Shown here in pieces: positions 62,546 to 64,000 of a stretch of DNA of 64,000 bases. The notes beneath the pieces are model-generated. The model did no database searches. It was given only the letters and a program-made list of their open reading frames with translations, and had not been told where the DNA came from. How positions within the stretch are numbered: position 1 is the first letter of the stretch; every line of letters starts with the position of its first letter. The DNA lies in the NCBI GenBank assembly GCA_010645155.1, contig CM021320.1, positions 1,490,965 to 1,554,964 of the forward strand, in the 5' to 3' direction. The translations under genes and the position numbers were made by a program. The DNA comes from Tigriopus japonicus (lineage: Eukaryota; Arthropoda; Copepoda; Harpacticoida; Harpacticidae).

Positions 62546-63063
62546 TTCCTTAAAGCCTTAGTTGAATGAGCAATTTCGCCACTGACACCCGGAAATCAAA
62601 AATTCTGGTTTTGAATCCTGTAGCTGAATTGTCCAATGTCAAATCCCGTCACACACATGGTGCAGGTTAGGTGACTCGCAAATAATTTCGGACTGTCGTT
62701 TCTCTGTTAGCTCTCTACTCCCAGTCAGCTGTTCATTAAAGGACCGTATAGTGTACAATTTGGAACGAATGATAAGGTCCTTTGAGTTATTGAACGGTAT
62801 TTCAAAATGGCCCCAAGTTTCTTATATTCATGACGGGGATCAAAGTTTGGAAGAAATCTGAGACTTAATTTGGGTAAGCCAGTCTATACGCATGTACATT
62901 TAGAATGGAACCGAATCGCATCCATCCATTTTAGCCTCGAAGCCGGATCACTTTATGGATCTGGATGCACAAAAGTGTCGAGAGGGCCTTAGAAATTGCT
63001 CGTTAAATCGGATTCCCTTAAATCTTTTGAACTTCCTCTCGTTTTCCTTCCCGCCAAGAAAGA

Positions 63064-63420
63064 ATGAAGACCAAATGTAGAACGAGAGGAAATCGAATTG
63101 GAAACGGAAGCACTTGGAAATTGCCTCTGGTGTTTTTCCCCTTCATTTTCTCGATTGGAGGATCCCTCCGATCAAACAATGCCAACGGACCAGACAAAAA
63201 TCAAACCTATTGCCGGGCAAGTTGCCTCATAAATTGGCGAAAATGCATCCCAGATGGCTGGTATTCACTTCAACCGAGAGAGAAAGAGAAACGAGCACTT
63301 GAACTGCATTTGCCCAGGGAATCAATGAAATTGAATCTGTCCCCTCCCCACTCGAAACGAGATATCGTGGAGAAGATAAGGTCTTTAATGATTGGTCTGG
63401 GTCGCGAACCAGCCATTTAA
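63064..63420 (+). CDS. Doubtful small open frame with a signal-like N-terminus
   Basis: A 118-codon frame from ATG. Residues 19-34 are hydrophobic (LPLVFFPFIFSIGGSL) after a basic start, so secretion is conceivable; Cys residues follow in TYCRASCLINWRKC. I know no matching family, and no splice or promoter evidence supports it. Confidence 0.2.
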   Translation: MKTKCRTRGNRIGNGSTWKLPLVFFPFIFSIGGSLRSNNANGPDKNQTYCRASCLINWRKCIPDGWYSLQPREKEKRALELHLPRESMKLNLSPPHSKRDIVEKIRSLMIGLGREPAI

Positions 63421-64000
63421 AGCTGATTGTCATGGGTTTGCATGGGCCTCTAAATGGGATCAAGATTTTGAGAGAATAGAGCCTATCATCTGATTGCGCT
63501 GGTTTATGTTGCCCAATTTATGAACCTTCATTTTGGAAAGTGCATTTCTGCCACCTCTCTTCAAAATCTTGTAGCTCGTAGGAAATGCATTCAAATGGGA
63601 AATAAAGCCCCAATTTCTCGTATTATTGTACTAAACTAGCGTGGGATAACTTTTCTCGGAATCATCCATCTTGCTCGGGTTCGTTGTAGCTTGTATTTCA
63701 AGTTTTCTTTGAGAGTTTTCTGACCATGGTTAGCTCAAGCACCCGGAATAATATTTATGTCCAGACAAAAGACCTCTGTCGGTAATCCTTGAAATGCGAG
63801 AGAAAAAGAGAGACATTCAGAGAGGGAATTTTATGGTTAATTTATTCATAACTGTCCAACCTACTCGTGCCAGGCCTTGAATGATTGATAGTCTCTTCGT
63901 AATGGCCACCTTGCCCCAAGAACTGCCAAGAACCACAATAACAAGCTTGGAAAGCAAGACAACGACCAACAAAATCTCCCTCCACAGCACCTCCTAACCT

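Larger units (their letters stand above)
51050..64000. other. Long gene-poor stretch at the right end
   Basis: No protein-coding gene is supported in about 13 kb. Frames near 57567-57941 and 63064-63420 are ATG-initiated and over 110 codons; the latter starts with a hydrophobic stretch (PLVFFPFIFSIGGSL) resembling a signal peptide, followed by three or four Cys (TYCRASC, WRKC), but no family is recognised. Repeats seen: a dispersed foldback repeat (55248-55520), a TA-flanked MITE (60136-60306) and a tRNA-like SINE candidate (62362-62545). Confidence 0.5.

Overview
This is a 64 kb piece of an animal (metazoan) nuclear genome. It is AT-rich, with genes split by short GT-AG introns, long gene-poor stretches and many small DNA transposons. 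The recognisable proteins are animal ones: a centrosome-linker protein, a ciliary transition-zone protein, a peroxisomal acyl-CoA binding protein, OS-9, mitochondrial acyl carrier protein, puromycin-sensitive aminopeptidase and a copine. An invertebrate, probably an arthropod and possibly a crustacean, fits best. The species cannot be fixed from the sequence alone. There are no bacterial-style operons.

Layout. 1-4406 has no convincing gene. 4407-13432 is a compact four-gene block: LRRC45-like (minus) and TMEM17-like (plus) are divergent with about 307 bp between their start codons. An ACBD4/5-like tail-anchored acyl-CoA binding protein (plus) follows and converges on an OS-9 lectin gene (minus). 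13433-21554 is a transposon nest holding five hAT-type insertions, four of them with perfect 8-bp target duplications and one with a 7/8 match, some nested or abutting. 21555-23939 (plus) is a NYN/Zc3h12a-type ribonuclease gene that also carries UIM-like helices. It converges on the mitochondrial acyl carrier gene NDUFAB1 (25868-24302, minus), which has two tandem, phase-matched, apparently mutually exclusive exons. 25869-29700 holds another hAT element. 29701-32801 (plus) is a two-exon puromycin-sensitive aminopeptidase. 34864-35562 (minus) is an unrecognised intronless two-transmembrane protein. 49385-50983 (minus) is an intronless copine. The remaining long stretches, 35.6-49.4 kb and 51-64 kb, hold short repeats and MITE- or SINE-like pieces but no gene I can support.

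Shared roles. LRRC45 and TMEM17 both belong to the centrosome/cilium system and may share a bidirectional promoter. The other genes are housekeeping neighbours in unrelated processes: ER quality control, peroxisome-ER contact, mitochondrial fatty acid synthesis and complex I, peptide trimming, and calcium-dependent membrane binding. The most unusual structure is at 16.7-21.0 kb. There, several non-autonomous hAT families with different interiors sit inside or against each other. One 8-bp target occurs three times because two different elements used it in succession.

Coordinates of spliced genes come from reading splice sites and checking codon phase by hand. LRRC45, TMEM17, ACBD, OS-9, NDUFAB1 and the aminopeptidase each sum to an open frame divisible by three. 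The NYN gene lacks an identified first exon.
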